In this document: piece by piece, positions 1 through 8,148 of the stretch | How the letters are laid out: each line of letters starts with the position of its first letter | Numbering within the stretch: the first letter of the stretch is position 1 | Assembly: GCF_003056405.1 (NCBI RefSeq) | Contig: NZ_PYVZ01000002.1 | Location: 248,001-312,000, forward strand | DNA: 64,000 nt | From: Devosia indica | GTDB taxonomy: Bacteria; Pseudomonadota; Alphaproteobacteria; Rhizobiales; Devosiaceae | Reading direction: 5' to 3' | Translations under genes and position numbers: made by a program | Notes under the pieces: generated by a model | Told to the model about the DNA's origin: nothing | Seen by the model: only the letters and a program-made list of their open reading frames with translations | Database searches by the model: none

Positions 1-1272
1 GTTTTCCAGTGCCTCGATAACGTCGGCCCCGGAAATTTCCACCGTTGCCAGCGTGTTCGAGAAGGGCAGGACGGTCAGGACTTCGCCCATAGTGATTTCG
101 CCGGCATCAATGGACGCGCGCAGGCCACCACCGTTCTGAATGGCAATGACATTGCCCTGATCGGCGACGCGGCCGAGGATGGCATCTGCTACCAAGTTCC
201 CCATGGAGCATTCGACGACGCGACAGACTTCGCGTGAGCCTTCAATCGCATCGGTTGCGGTGCCGATCACCTCTTCCATAAGAGCGTTAATCGGCTCCTG
301 GAGTTCGGCAAGACGGGCAACATAGCCTTCGTCCGGCGTGACCGATGCGTCCATGATGATCGGGGCGCCTTCGGCAGAAATCACATTGCCGTCGTCATCC
401 CAGGTAACCGTCAGGTCGCCGAGATATTTTGCATAAGCGCCGGCGGTGACGACAGGCACTTCGTTGCCAGCCGGCCCGTTGACCATTGTGGGGTAGGGGC
501 CGGCAGCGTTCTCGTCCGTGTTGGATAGCAGAGTATGAGAGTGACCGCCGACGACAATGTCGACATTGGGCACGTTGGCAGCGACCTGCAGGTCCTGCGC
601 GTAGCCAATGTGGGTGAGCGCGATGATCTTGTTCACGCCGGCCGAGGTCAGGGCTTCTGCCTGCGTGGTCAGGCTGGTGATGGTGTCTTCAAACTCGACA
701 TTGTCGCCGGGGGAAGAGGTTTCATCGGTGTCTTCAGCCAGAGCAGACACGAAACCGATCTGCTCACCGCCGATCTCAAGAACCACTGTACCGGGCACGC
801 GGCCTGCTAACAGGGGTTCGTTTTCGACATTAGTGTTGCCCGAAATGATCGGGAAATTCACAGCGTCGAGCAGCTTGGCCAGTTCCTCTGGCCCATCGTC
901 GAATTCGTGGTTGCCCACGGCCATCACTTCGATGCCCAGGTCGTTGGCGAACTCGGCAATGATCTCGCTGCGATATTGGGTGTAGAAAAGAGAGCCTTGG
1001 AACTGGTCGCCTGCATCGACGAGCACGACATTCTCGCCTTCGAGTTCGGCGCGCTTGGCGTCAATGGCTGTCTTCAGGCGCGCAATGCCGCCAAAACACT
1101 CGCCAGCGGCATCATCTTCGGCGCTGCAGTTGGAGTCCGTACCAGTGATCGGACCAAAGCGGGAGTGGAAGTCGTTAATGTGCAGAATGTTCAGCGTGAA
1201 CTCTGCATATGCGGCTGTCGAGAAGCCGGCGCAGAGTGTGAGCGCCGTTGCGCCCAGAAGCAGTTTCTTCAT
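1..1272 (-). CDS. 5'-nucleotidase / UDP-sugar hydrolase family metallophosphatase (partial, C-terminus off the left edge)
   Basis: Periplasmic enzyme that removes phosphate from extracellular nucleotides so that the nucleoside can be taken up. The visible 424 residues begin with a Sec signal peptide (about residues 1-23, cleavage after AYA). The calcineurin-like metallophosphatase domain follows with its metal ligands: NDFH at 33-36, DAGDQ at 86-90, GNHEFDDG at 120-127 and a later GGHSH. After about residue 290 the 5'-nucleotidase C-terminal substrate domain begins (NGGGLR, then the IDAGEIT type region) and is cut by the window edge. Exact substrate is inferred from family only; SoxB-like or 2',3'-cyclic phosphodiesterase paralogues share the same fold. 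A role in purine scavenging would fit the purine island further right. Confidence 0.9.
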   Translation of the reverse strand, partial: MKKLLLGATALTLCAGFSTAAYAEFTLNILHINDFHSRFGPITGTDSNCSAEDDAAGECFGGIARLKTAIDAKRAELEGENVVLVDAGDQFQGSLFYTQYRSEIIAEFANDLGIEVMAVGNHEFDDGPEELAKLLDAVNFPIISGNTNVENEPLLAGRVPGTVVLEIGGEQIGFVSALAEDTDETSSPGDNVEFEDTITSLTTQAEALTSAGVNKIIALTHIGYAQDLQVAANVPNVDIVVGGHSHTLLSNTDENAAGPYPTMVNGPAGNEVPVVTAGAYAKYLGDLTVTWDDDGNVISAEGAPIIMDASVTPDEGYVARLAELQEPINALMEEVIGTATDAIEGSREVCRVVECSMGNLVADAILGRVADQGNVIAIQNGGGLRASIDAGEITMGEVLTVLPFSNTLATVEISGADVIEALEN

Positions 1273-1515
1273 CCCTGATGTCCCTTGTACCTGTTGCAGT
1301 CGTCAGTGCATCTGCCAATCAGCCCGACGCCTGAAGGGCTGCCAGCAGTGTCATAAAACAACTAATCAGCTAATTGTGACAGTGGAAAGTGGACCTTTTG
1401 GTCAAATTTCCGGTCACAGTTTTCCGGGTGGGGTTCGCGGCGGGCAGCGTAAACGCGGTTGCAAGGGTTTACGCATATTGCTGGGCAAGCAAGCTGCCTA
1501 CCGAAAGTGCCACCA

Positions 1516-1977
1516 ATGAATGTCGCCCTGGAAAGTCTGATGCACGCGCATCCCGAGCAGGGGGCAACGCGCCCGGTCGGTGGTGGGGTCATGATGTTCT
1601 TCGTGATCGGCGCCTGCGCTGCCGCCAGCTTTGTTGTGGTCAGCACGGCTTTGATCTGGGTGCTGCCCATGGTCGAAAGCTGGCTTGTCAGCACGTTTTG
1701 CTATGCAGCATTCATCGTCCCGGTCTACCTGCTGCACCGGCGTTTCAGCTTCGGCTCCCAAGCGCCGCATGGGCAGGCGCTCCCGCGATATGTGGCGGTG
1801 CAGATGATGGCTCTGGCGCTGGCCACCATGTTCAGTTTCCTGCTCCATGGGACGTTCGCCCTGCCCAGCCTGATGGCGGCAGTCCTGGTGATCGCGCTGA
1901 CCTCAGGGCTCAACTACGTTGTGCTGCGGGCCTGGGCCTTCAACCGAGACCGGCGGCTTGAAGCCAAGCCGGCATGA
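1516..1977 (+). CDS. GtrA-like family membrane protein
   Basis: 153-residue integral membrane protein with four predicted hydrophobic segments (roughly residues 20-45, 50-68, 88-110, 115-135) and a basic C-terminal tail, the size and layout of the GtrA/DPMS family. Members are thought to help move polyprenol-linked sugars across the membrane. The first in-frame start is a TTG at 1459, but the ATG at 1516 is preferred because the residues before it are not hydrophobic and no good ribosome site precedes the TTG. Its stop overlaps the next gene's ATG by four bases (ATGA), so the two are translationally coupled. The function is inferred from topology and a few family-like residues near the C-terminus (WAFNR). 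Confidence 0.65.
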   Translation: MNVALESLMHAHPEQGATRPVGGGVMMFFVIGACAAASFVVVSTALIWVLPMVESWLVSTFCYAAFIVPVYLLHRRFSFGSQAPHGQALPRYVAVQMMALALATMFSFLLHGTFALPSLMAAVLVIALTSGLNYVVLRAWAFNRDRRLEAKPA

Positions 1978-2609
1978 GCATGCAGTCCTGGAGCAAGCGC
2001 CTGCTCAACACTGTCCACGGTGCTTTGATCTTCAGGCGGCGCGTCGAGTCGCTGGCGGATAGTTTGGCTATTGCCATTCCGAGCGATGCCATCCGGGTGT
2101 TGGACCTCGGGTGCGGTGACGGGCAGGTAGCCAAGGCCATTATGCGACGGCGCCCTGAACTTGTGATCGAAGGCGTCGATGTGCTGGTGCGACCGCTGAC
2201 GCATATCCCTGTCACCGTTTATGACGGGGGCAGGTTGCCATTTGCGGACCGGCAGTTCGATTGCGTCACTATCGTCGATGTCCTGCACCACACTGACGCC
2301 CCCGGCCTCGTCCTTGCAGAGGCGGCGCGGGTGGCTTCCGGCAGCGTGGTGATCAAAGACCATGTGCGCGAGGGCATGTTAGCTGGACTTACGTTGCAAT
2401 TGATGGATTGGGCCGGCAATCGTGGGCACGATGTGCGCCTCAACTACAATTATTTCGATGCCAATCAGTGGACCGAGCTTTTTGCGACGGCGGCGCTCAA
2501 AGAGACGTACAGGCAGGCAAAACTGGGACTCTATGGCCCGCCGGTGAGCTGGGCGTTCGAGCGGCGTCTGCACTTCGTGAACAGGCTTGACCACATCAAT
2601 CGCGCCTGA
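1974..2609 (+). CDS. class I SAM-dependent methyltransferase
   Basis: 211 residues with a Rossmann-type methyltransferase core (about residues 35-140). Motif I reads VLDLGCGDG (SAM binding) near residue 42, an acidic residue ends strand 2 (GVDVLV), and a motif IV-like region VTIVDVLHH follows. The methyl acceptor is not evident. It overlaps the GtrA-like gene by four bases. That coupling suggests a shared task in lipid-linked sugar or polyprenol metabolism, but this is inference from position only. Confidence 0.8.
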   Translation: MSMQSWSKRLLNTVHGALIFRRRVESLADSLAIAIPSDAIRVLDLGCGDGQVAKAIMRRRPELVIEGVDVLVRPLTHIPVTVYDGGRLPFADRQFDCVTIVDVLHHTDAPGLVLAEAARVASGSVVIKDHVREGMLAGLTLQLMDWAGNRGHDVRLNYNYFDANQWTELFATAALKETYRQAKLGLYGPPVSWAFERRLHFVNRLDHINRA

Positions 2610-2673
2610 TGGGCTTTCAATACCAGCCCAGTCGGGTATTCTCCGCGCCGTTTGATTTGCAGGGGAAATGCTC

Positions 2674-3324
2674 ATGCGCAGTGCTTTGATTGTCTATGGT
2701 GGCTGGGAAGGTCACGACCCGGAGGAATGCGCCACCATCTATCGCCGCTGGCTGCATGAGGACGGCTATTCGGTGCGGACCGCGACCGAGACCAGTGCCT
2801 TCGCCGATCCTTCGATCGCCGATCTGTCGCTGATCATTCCGATCTACACGATGAGCAAAATCGAGAAGGAGGAGGCCGAGAACCTTGCCAATGCCGTGCG
2901 CGGTGGCGTCGGCCTCGCCGGCCATCACGGGGGGATGTCCGATGCCTTTCGCGACTCCGTGGTCTACCAGTTCATGGTCGGTGGCCAGTGGGTGGCCCAT
3001 CCGGGCGACATCATCGATTACACTGTCGACGTGACCAAGCCCGACGATCCGATCATGGCGGGGATCAAGCCAAGCTTTCCCTATACCTCCGAGCAGTACT
3101 ACATGCATGTCGATCCGATGATTGAGGTACTCGCGACCACAACGTTCAGCGGCGAGCACGCGCCATGGATCGAAGGCGCCGTGGTTCCTGTGGTGTGGAA
3201 GCATCGATATGGCCAGGGGCGCGTTTTTCACTCGACCCTGGGGCACTCGGCCAAGGAATTCGAAAACCCCAACTTCGCCACCATCATGCGCCGTGGCATC
3301 AACTGGGCAGCGCGGGACGAATAG
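2674..3324 (+). CDS. ThuA-like domain protein (glutamine-amidotransferase-like fold)
   Basis: About 216 residues matching the ThuA family (trehalose utilisation type; class I glutamine-amidotransferase-like fold without the catalytic triad). Visible family features are the N-terminal ALIVYGGWEGH strand, the GGVGLAGHHGG turn, the central HPIMAGI-like segment (DDPIMAGI) and the C-terminal GQGRVFHSTLGH. Such proteins often lie with sugar-catabolism genes; the reaction is unknown. An ATG at 2668 is also in frame, but the AGGGGA ribosome site at 2661-2666 is too close to it and is well placed for 2674. The next gene is convergent, ending 8 bases away. Confidence 0.8.
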   Translation: MRSALIVYGGWEGHDPEECATIYRRWLHEDGYSVRTATETSAFADPSIADLSLIIPIYTMSKIEKEEAENLANAVRGGVGLAGHHGGMSDAFRDSVVYQFMVGGQWVAHPGDIIDYTVDVTKPDDPIMAGIKPSFPYTSEQYYMHVDPMIEVLATTTFSGEHAPWIEGAVVPVVWKHRYGQGRVFHSTLGHSAKEFENPNFATIMRRGINWAARDE

Positions 3325-3331
3325 TCCGGCG

Positions 3332-3970
3332 CTACCAGCGCAACAGGTATCGCCCGATGATCGCGCCCAGGAGTGCAGTCAGGGCGATGCCCAGGGAATA
3401 CCAGGTCGCCATGAACATCATGCTGGTTTCCCCGCAGTAGAAGGCATAGGCCGCGGCGCCGAAGCCTCCGGCCAGCAGCCCTGCAGCCAGACCCGCCATT
3501 GTTGGCGAAGCGGGCGCAAAACGGCGCATCATGCCGAGCAAAACCGCCAGTAGCGGGGCCGCCGTCACGATGATCAGCCAGGGGCAGACAAGGGCGGTTC
3601 CGCCCATCAACACCGACATGGCCCAATCTGAACGCATCCAGCCCAAGGTGCCGACAATAAGGGCCAGCACGGCCAGCGCACCGGCAAGCAGCAGCGGCCA
3701 GATGCGATATTGGTCGGGACGGGACAGGGCCGGCACAGCGATTAGTCCAAGGGTGCCCAGTCCAATGGTATAGGCCAGCTTTCCCCAGAACATGGAGTTG
3801 CCCCAGGCTCCGCCAAACGGGCGGCCGACCAAAACGTCGAGCACTAGCGGGCCAATCAGAATGGTGCCGACAAGGCCAATGGAAAGCGCCAGCCAAAGAC
3901 GCTTTTCCAACGCCCTTTCTGGTGTTGGCTCAAGTTCTGCGGAAAGGCGATCGATCAGTTCATTGGTCAT
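3332..3970 (-). CDS. nrsF: NrsF/DUF1109 anti-sigma factor (membrane)
   Basis: 212 residues with six hydrophobic segments and a short cytoplasmic N-terminus, the pattern of the DUF1109/NrsF family. These proteins hold a cognate ECF sigma factor (SigF in Caulobacter) at the inner membrane and release it under heavy-metal or oxidative stress. The protein has only two cysteines, C129 and C179, exactly 50 residues apart and close to the far end of membrane segments 4 and 6. Two conserved cysteines are reported to be needed for signalling in the Caulobacter homologue, so they are the likely sensor here. The start overlaps the sigma factor stop by four bases (3967-3970), which supports strict co-expression. 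Confidence 0.88.
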   Translation of the reverse strand: MTNELIDRLSAELEPTPERALEKRLWLALSIGLVGTILIGPLVLDVLVGRPFGGAWGNSMFWGKLAYTIGLGTLGLIAVPALSRPDQYRIWPLLLAGALAVLALIVGTLGWMRSDWAMSVLMGGTALVCPWLIIVTAAPLLAVLLGMMRRFAPASPTMAGLAAGLLAGGFGAAAYAFYCGETSMMFMATWYSLGIALTALLGAIIGRYLLRW

Positions 3971-4518
3971 TTGCTGCCTCCCGCAAACCTGTTCATCAGG
4001 GATTTGAGGCCGCGATGGATCGACACCTTAGCAGCGGTTTCACTGATGCCGTGGCGAGCGGCCGCCTCGGCGATGCTGGCGCCCTCGATGCGGGTCTGGC
4101 GGATGAGATCGGCAGTTCGTTCGGGCACCTCGGTCAGCACGGCGTCGACATCGCGTCGGTCGGCAGCGTGGGCGCTGTCATCGAACGCAAAAATGGGTGC
4201 GTCGTCATCGAGATGGACAGTGGGGCGGATAGCGTGGCGACGGACATGGTCGACGAATTTGTGATGTGCAACAGCATGCAGCCAGGCGGTGAAGGGCCGG
4301 CTGCGGTCGTAAGTCGAACGTTTGGTGTGCAAGGCAAGTAGCGTTTCCTGCACAAGATCCTCCGCGTGCGAAGCATGGGACGGGCTCAGGCGTTTCGCGA
4401 ACCAGGGTCGCAAATAGCGCGTGAGCTCGGCCAGCAGCCGGCGATAGGCGGCTGCGTCGCCGTCGAGTGCGGCGAGCATCAACTCGCGCATCCGTTTCTC
4501 GGTCGCATCCGCCTGCAT
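3967..4518 (-). CDS. sigF: ECF sigma factor, SigF type
   Basis: 183-residue group 4 sigma factor. Region 2 lies at about residues 20-90 (core-binding DLVQETLLALH near 50-60, the -10 recognition stretch RPFTAWLHAVAHHKFVDH following). Region 4 with its helix-turn-helix (GISETAAKVSIHRG) is near the C-terminus. It is co-transcribed with the anti-sigma gene nrsF. A perfect SigF-type promoter lies just upstream (4554 to 4529 on the minus strand), implying autoregulation. That promoter would place the transcript start within a few bases of the ATG at 4518, so translation is either leaderless or begins at a later in-frame ATG (4491, with a GAG six bases before it). Confidence 0.9.
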   Translation of the reverse strand: MQADATEKRMRELMLAALDGDAAAYRRLLAELTRYLRPWFAKRLSPSHASHAEDLVQETLLALHTKRSTYDRSRPFTAWLHAVAHHKFVDHVRRHAIRPTVHLDDDAPIFAFDDSAHAADRRDVDAVLTEVPERTADLIRQTRIEGASIAEAAARHGISETAAKVSIHRGLKSLMNRFAGGSK

Positions 4519-4528
4519 TGGTTCTCCA

Positions 4529-4554
4529 TTCGCGCCGCTTGTACAGGAGGTTAC
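4529..4554 (-). promoter_or_regulatory. SigF-type promoter for sigF-nrsF
   Basis: On the minus strand GTAACC (4554-4549), exactly 16 bases, then CGAA (4532-4529). This is the motif described for Caulobacter SigF promoters. It sits directly upstream of the sigF start, the expected place for an autoregulated ECF operon. Confidence 0.75.
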
Positions 4555-4600
4555 ACAGCGGGAACAAAAAAGCGAGCGCCGAACACGGCTGCGTGAACAG

Positions 4601-4626
4601 GTAACCCGATCTGAGGCTGAAGCGAA
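4601..4626 (+). promoter_or_regulatory. SigF-type promoter for the cytochrome b / molybdoenzyme operon
   Basis: GTAACC at 4601-4606, 16 bases, CGAA at 4623-4626 on the plus strand. It is the same ten-base bipartite motif at the same spacing as the divergent sigF promoter 47 bases away. It is 132 bases upstream of the downstream ATG at 4758, leaving a leader of roughly 125 bases. Confidence 0.75.
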
Positions 4627-4757
4627 TATGGTGAAGTCGGCAGTGCTGGCCTACCAGACTGTGCTCGAGACAATAACATCGACGTGATGGCGACGCTTCG
4701 CCCGATGCGGTAGCGTTACTGAAGGCAGGAATGCATCATATCCGCCGAGGGGGAAAC

Positions 4758-5606
4758 ATGACTGAAGACAAGGGCCTGCCGCCCGCCAAAGGTCCGCTGG
4801 TCTATCGCCAGTCCATCTGGACGCGGCTGACCCATTGGGTCTGGGCGATATGCCTGTTCTTTCTGCTGCTGTCCGGTCTGCAGATCTTCAACGCCCATCC
4901 GACTCTTTATATCGGCGAGCAATCGGGCTTTGAATTCGACAATGCCGTGCTCAGCATCGGCGCCGTCAACACGCCGAGCGGGCCGCGCGGGCAGACCACC
5001 GTATTCGGGCAGACCTTCGACACGACAGGCGTTCTGGGCATGAGCGGACCGGCGGCCAATCCAAGCTTTGTCGGATTTCCTGGCGCGGTGACGATTCCGT
5101 CCTTCCGCGATTTGGCGACAGGTCGGGTCGTACATTTCTTCTTCGGCTGGATTTTTGTCGCTGCGTTGTTCATCTGGTTCCTGGCCAGTTTCGTCAATGG
5201 CCATTTGCGGCGGGACATCCTGCCCAAAGGCCGCGACATCATCGGATTGCCGCGGGATGCGATCGATCATGTGCGGCTGCGCCTGCACCACGGCCGCAGC
5301 TACTCGCCGCTGCAAAAGCTGAGCTATTTCGCGGTCTTCTTTGTGCTGTTTCCGCTGATCATCCTGACGGGTCTGACGATGAGTCCGGGCATGGATGCCG
5401 CCTGGCCTTGGCTGCTGGATATTTTCGGGGGGCGGCAGACGGCGCGCACCATCCATTTCGTTGTGATGGTGCTGCTGGTCCTGTTCTTTGTCGTTCACAT
5501 CATCATGGTGCTGCTGGCAGGACCGCTTAACGAGCTCCGCTCCATGATTACCGGCTGGTATCGCACCAGCCCCGGCACACCGCGTGAACAGGGAGACAAG
5601 CCATGA
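4758..5606 (+). CDS. cytochrome b561-like membrane subunit (electron donor to the molybdoenzyme)
   Basis: 282 residues of the bacterial cytochrome b / Ni-Fe hydrogenase b-subunit superfamily. It has four membrane segments, with heme-ligand type histidines in TRLTHWVW (segment 1), GRVVHFFFGW (segment 2) and the IHFVV...VVHIIMV segment (segment 4). It would pass electrons from the quinone pool to a periplasmic molybdoenzyme. The next gene, overlapping by four bases, encodes exactly such an enzyme. ATG 4758 is chosen because GAGGGGGA precedes it; ATG 4731 (nine residues longer) also has a purine-rich upstream site. It lies under the SigF-type promoter at 4601-4626. Confidence 0.85.
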   Translation: MTEDKGLPPAKGPLVYRQSIWTRLTHWVWAICLFFLLLSGLQIFNAHPTLYIGEQSGFEFDNAVLSIGAVNTPSGPRGQTTVFGQTFDTTGVLGMSGPAANPSFVGFPGAVTIPSFRDLATGRVVHFFFGWIFVAALFIWFLASFVNGHLRRDILPKGRDIIGLPRDAIDHVRLRLHHGRSYSPLQKLSYFAVFFVLFPLIILTGLTMSPGMDAAWPWLLDIFGGRQTARTIHFVVMVLLVLFFVVHIIMVLLAGPLNELRSMITGWYRTSPGTPREQGDKP

Positions 5607-6394
5607 GCCGCCTGATCGTCAATCGCCGCAAGTTTCTGGTCGGCTCGGCGGCGCTGGGGTCGTCTCTGGCCCTTTCGGGATGCAACCAGTTCGACTTTCT
5701 CGGCCAGCGCGGCAATCCGGTGCGTCAGGCCCTGGAACAAGCCAATGTGCTGACCTATCAGGCGCAGCGTGCCTTGATCGGCGACCAAGTGCTGGCGCGC
5801 GAATACGCCGCGAGCGAGATCCGCCAGGGCCAGCGCCCCAACGGTTCAACTGATCCCACGACCGCGGAATACGTCTCCCTGCGGGAGGCCAATTTCGAGC
5901 CTTACCGTCTGACCATCAAAGGCATGGTGGATCGGGAGATCAGCTTTTCGCTGGCCGAGTTGCGCAACATGCCTTCACGCACGCAAATCACCCGGCACGA
6001 TTGTGTTGAAGGCTGGAGCTGCATTGCCAAGTGGACTGGCACACCCTTGGGGCCGGTGCTTGACCAGGCCGGAGTGAAGCAAGGCGCGCGCTATTGCGTC
6101 TATCACTGCTACGACAATATCCAGAGGAGCATTTCTGGCGACATTCTCTATTACACCAGCTCGGATTTGGTGGACGCCTATCACCCCCAGACGATCCTGT
6201 CCTACGGGCTCAATGACGAGGTCCTGCCGGTGAGCAATGGCGCACCGGTTCGTCTCAGGATCGAGCGGGCATTGGGCTACAAGCAGCCGAAATATCTGCA
6301 CACGATCGAGCTGGTCGATGACCTGTCCTCAATCGGCCGCGGCAAGGGCGGCTATTGGGAAGACAATGGCTATGACTGGTATGGCGGGATTTGA
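5603..6394 (+). CDS. Tat-exported molybdopterin oxidoreductase, sulfite-oxidase/MsrP (YedY) superfamily
   Basis: 263 residues. The N-terminus has a twin-arginine motif (NRRKFLV, 7-13), a hydrophobic stretch and a lipobox LSGC (24-27), so it is probably exported folded and then lipid-anchored. The molybdopterin domain has HDCVEGWS at 132-139, with C134 as the likely molybdenum ligand, and the family's typical GTPL and SYGLND regions. MsrP (YedY) repairs oxidised methionine in periplasmic proteins; other relatives oxidise sulfite. The partner cytochrome b overlaps its start, as in MsrPQ-type pairs, though this b subunit is not MsrQ-like. Substrate remains open. SigF control and the Caulobacter precedent for a YedY-like protein in that regulon favour a stress-repair role. 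Confidence 0.85.
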   Translation: MSRLIVNRRKFLVGSAALGSSLALSGCNQFDFLGQRGNPVRQALEQANVLTYQAQRALIGDQVLAREYAASEIRQGQRPNGSTDPTTAEYVSLREANFEPYRLTIKGMVDREISFSLAELRNMPSRTQITRHDCVEGWSCIAKWTGTPLGPVLDQAGVKQGARYCVYHCYDNIQRSISGDILYYTSSDLVDAYHPQTILSYGLNDEVLPVSNGAPVRLRIERALGYKQPKYLHTIELVDDLSSIGRGKGGYWEDNGYDWYGGI

Positions 6395-6679
6395 GGCCAG
6401 CAGCGGCGCAGCACACCACCCATGCGCCCATCGCGCTTGCCTTTTTCCACCAATTCCCCCATATGAACGCGACGTCACGGCGAAATGGCCGTTGATGGAC
6501 TTCCCTTCTTACTCATGCGGTGAGCGGCGAAGTCGACCCGGATACCCCAGAATGTGCGGTCCGGGTTTGAGCCAGCACCCGCGCGATAATCCCATCGCCC
6601 GATTGCAAAGTTGATAGAAGCGCCACCCGCATTGCGGTTTGGCGCATGCGCAGTTTTGCGCAAGTTGAAAGACAAGAGT

Positions 6680-8083
6680 TTGAACGATTTTACCTCGCTC
6701 GGCCTGCCGACACTGATCACTGACAGCCTGACTGCCGGCGGCTTTACCGAGCCCACCAAGATTCAGGCCCAGGCCATCCCCAAGCTGCTTGAGGGCCGGG
6801 ACATGATGGGCATTGCCCAGACTGGTTCTGGCAAGACTGCGGCATTTGGCCTGCCGATCCTGGCCGGCCTTCTCGAGCTGACCGGTCGCCCCCGGCCGAT
6901 GACGACGCGCGCGCTGATCTTGGCGCCGACGCGTGAACTGGCCGTGCAGATCGACGAGAATATCCGCAAGTTTGCCGGCTCGAAGATGAAGCTCGATACG
7001 GTTCTCGTGCTGGGTGGCGTGTCGCGCTACCATCAGGTGCAGAAGATTGCCAAGGGTGTCGACGTGGTCGTGGCCACACCAGGCCGTCTCAAAGATCTGC
7101 TGGACGACAACAAGATCCGCCTCAATGAAACGCGCTGGCTGGTGCTGGACGAGGCCGACCGCATGCTCGATATGGGCTTCATTGCCCCTGTGCGGGCCAT
7201 TGCCAAGGCAATTGGGCTGCGCCGCCAGACCATGCTGTTCTCTGCCACCATGGCGGCAGAAGTCGAAGATCTGGCAAAATCGTTGCTGAAAGAGCCAATC
7301 AAGGTCGAGGCCGCGCCGCAGGGATCTACCGTAGTCAAAATCGACCAGCGGGTGATCATGTCCGGCTCCAAGGCCAAGCGCGGCGTGCTCAACGATCTGC
7401 TCGGCGACGAGGCCGAGGGCATGGAGCGGGTTATTGTCTTTGCCCGCACCAAGCATGGCGCCGACCGGGTGGCCAAGAACCTCGCCATCGATGGACATGA
7501 CGCCGCTGCCATTCACGGCAACAAGAGCCAGAATGCCCGCCAGGCAGCGCTCAAGGGCTTTGCCAGCGGCGGGGTGCGCATTCTGGTGGCGACCGATATC
7601 GCGGCGCGCGGCATCGACGTCAAGGACATCACCCATGTGGTCAATTATGACCTGCCGGATGATCCCGAAAACTATGTGCACCGCATTGGCCGCACGGGCC
7701 GTAACGGCGCCTCGGGCATTGCCATTACGCTGTGTGATGGTACGGAAAAGTCCAAGCTACGCGATGTCGAACGGCTGATCCGCCGGACACTTCCGGTGTC
7801 GGGCGATCTGAACCTGGTCGAAGAAGCCGCCGCGCCACGCCAACAGCGGAGCAATGCGGGCGCACCGGGCGGAGCACGCACGGCCCGCAACCCGAAGTCT
7901 AAAAGCCCACGCAAGTTCAATACGCCGCGCCCGGGTGGCGAGCGCAGCAAGACGGGCGAAGGCATGCCACAGTCTGCCCGGCCAGCGGGCAATAAGCCGA
8001 CTAGTGCCAAACCTGGCAAGCCGCGCTGGAACAAGGGTCAGCGCGATGCAGGCCGTGCCCGGCGCGCTTCAGCCAACGCCTGA
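6680..8083 (+). CDS. rhlE: DEAD-box ATP-dependent RNA helicase, RhlE type
   Basis: About 467 residues. The two RecA-like domains carry the full motif set: Q motif (FTEPTKIQAQAIP, about 22-34), motif I AQTGSGKT (46-53), Ia PTRELA, GG, Ib TPGR, II DEAD, III SAT, then in domain 2 ARTKHGAD, V and VI HRIGRTGR. The last ~90 residues are a basic, low-complexity tail rich in P, R, K and G, which is usual for RNA binding in RhlE proteins involved in ribosome assembly, RNA decay or cold adaptation. No in-frame ATG is near; TTG at 6680 starts the conserved NDFTSLGL. TTG codons at 6665 and 6611 would add 5 or 23 residues. Confidence 0.9.
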   Translation: MNDFTSLGLPTLITDSLTAGGFTEPTKIQAQAIPKLLEGRDMMGIAQTGSGKTAAFGLPILAGLLELTGRPRPMTTRALILAPTRELAVQIDENIRKFAGSKMKLDTVLVLGGVSRYHQVQKIAKGVDVVVATPGRLKDLLDDNKIRLNETRWLVLDEADRMLDMGFIAPVRAIAKAIGLRRQTMLFSATMAAEVEDLAKSLLKEPIKVEAAPQGSTVVKIDQRVIMSGSKAKRGVLNDLLGDEAEGMERVIVFARTKHGADRVAKNLAIDGHDAAAIHGNKSQNARQAALKGFASGGVRILVATDIAARGIDVKDITHVVNYDLPDDPENYVHRIGRTGRNGASGIAITLCDGTEKSKLRDVERLIRRTLPVSGDLNLVEEAAAPRQQRSNAGAPGGARTARNPKSKSPRKFNTPRPGGERSKTGEGMPQSARPAGNKPTSAKPGKPRWNKGQRDAGRARRASANA

Positions 8084-8105
8084 ATCACATTTTTGGGTTG
8101 GATAG

Positions 8106-8129
8106 ATGGGCGGCCTTCGGGCCGCCCAT
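8106..8129 (+). terminator. hairpin terminator after the helicase gene
   Basis: Ten-base-pair perfect stem ATGGGCGGCC (8106-8115) / GGCCGCCCAT (8120-8129) with a stable TTCG tetraloop, followed by a short T-rich run (GCATTTT). Confidence 0.75.
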
Positions 8130-8148
8130 TGCATTTTGAGGGATTGCC

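Noticed and set aside
403-424. GTAACC within the 5'-nucleotidase gene as a SigF site
   Set aside because: No CGAA follows at the 16-base spacing, and it lies in coding sequence.
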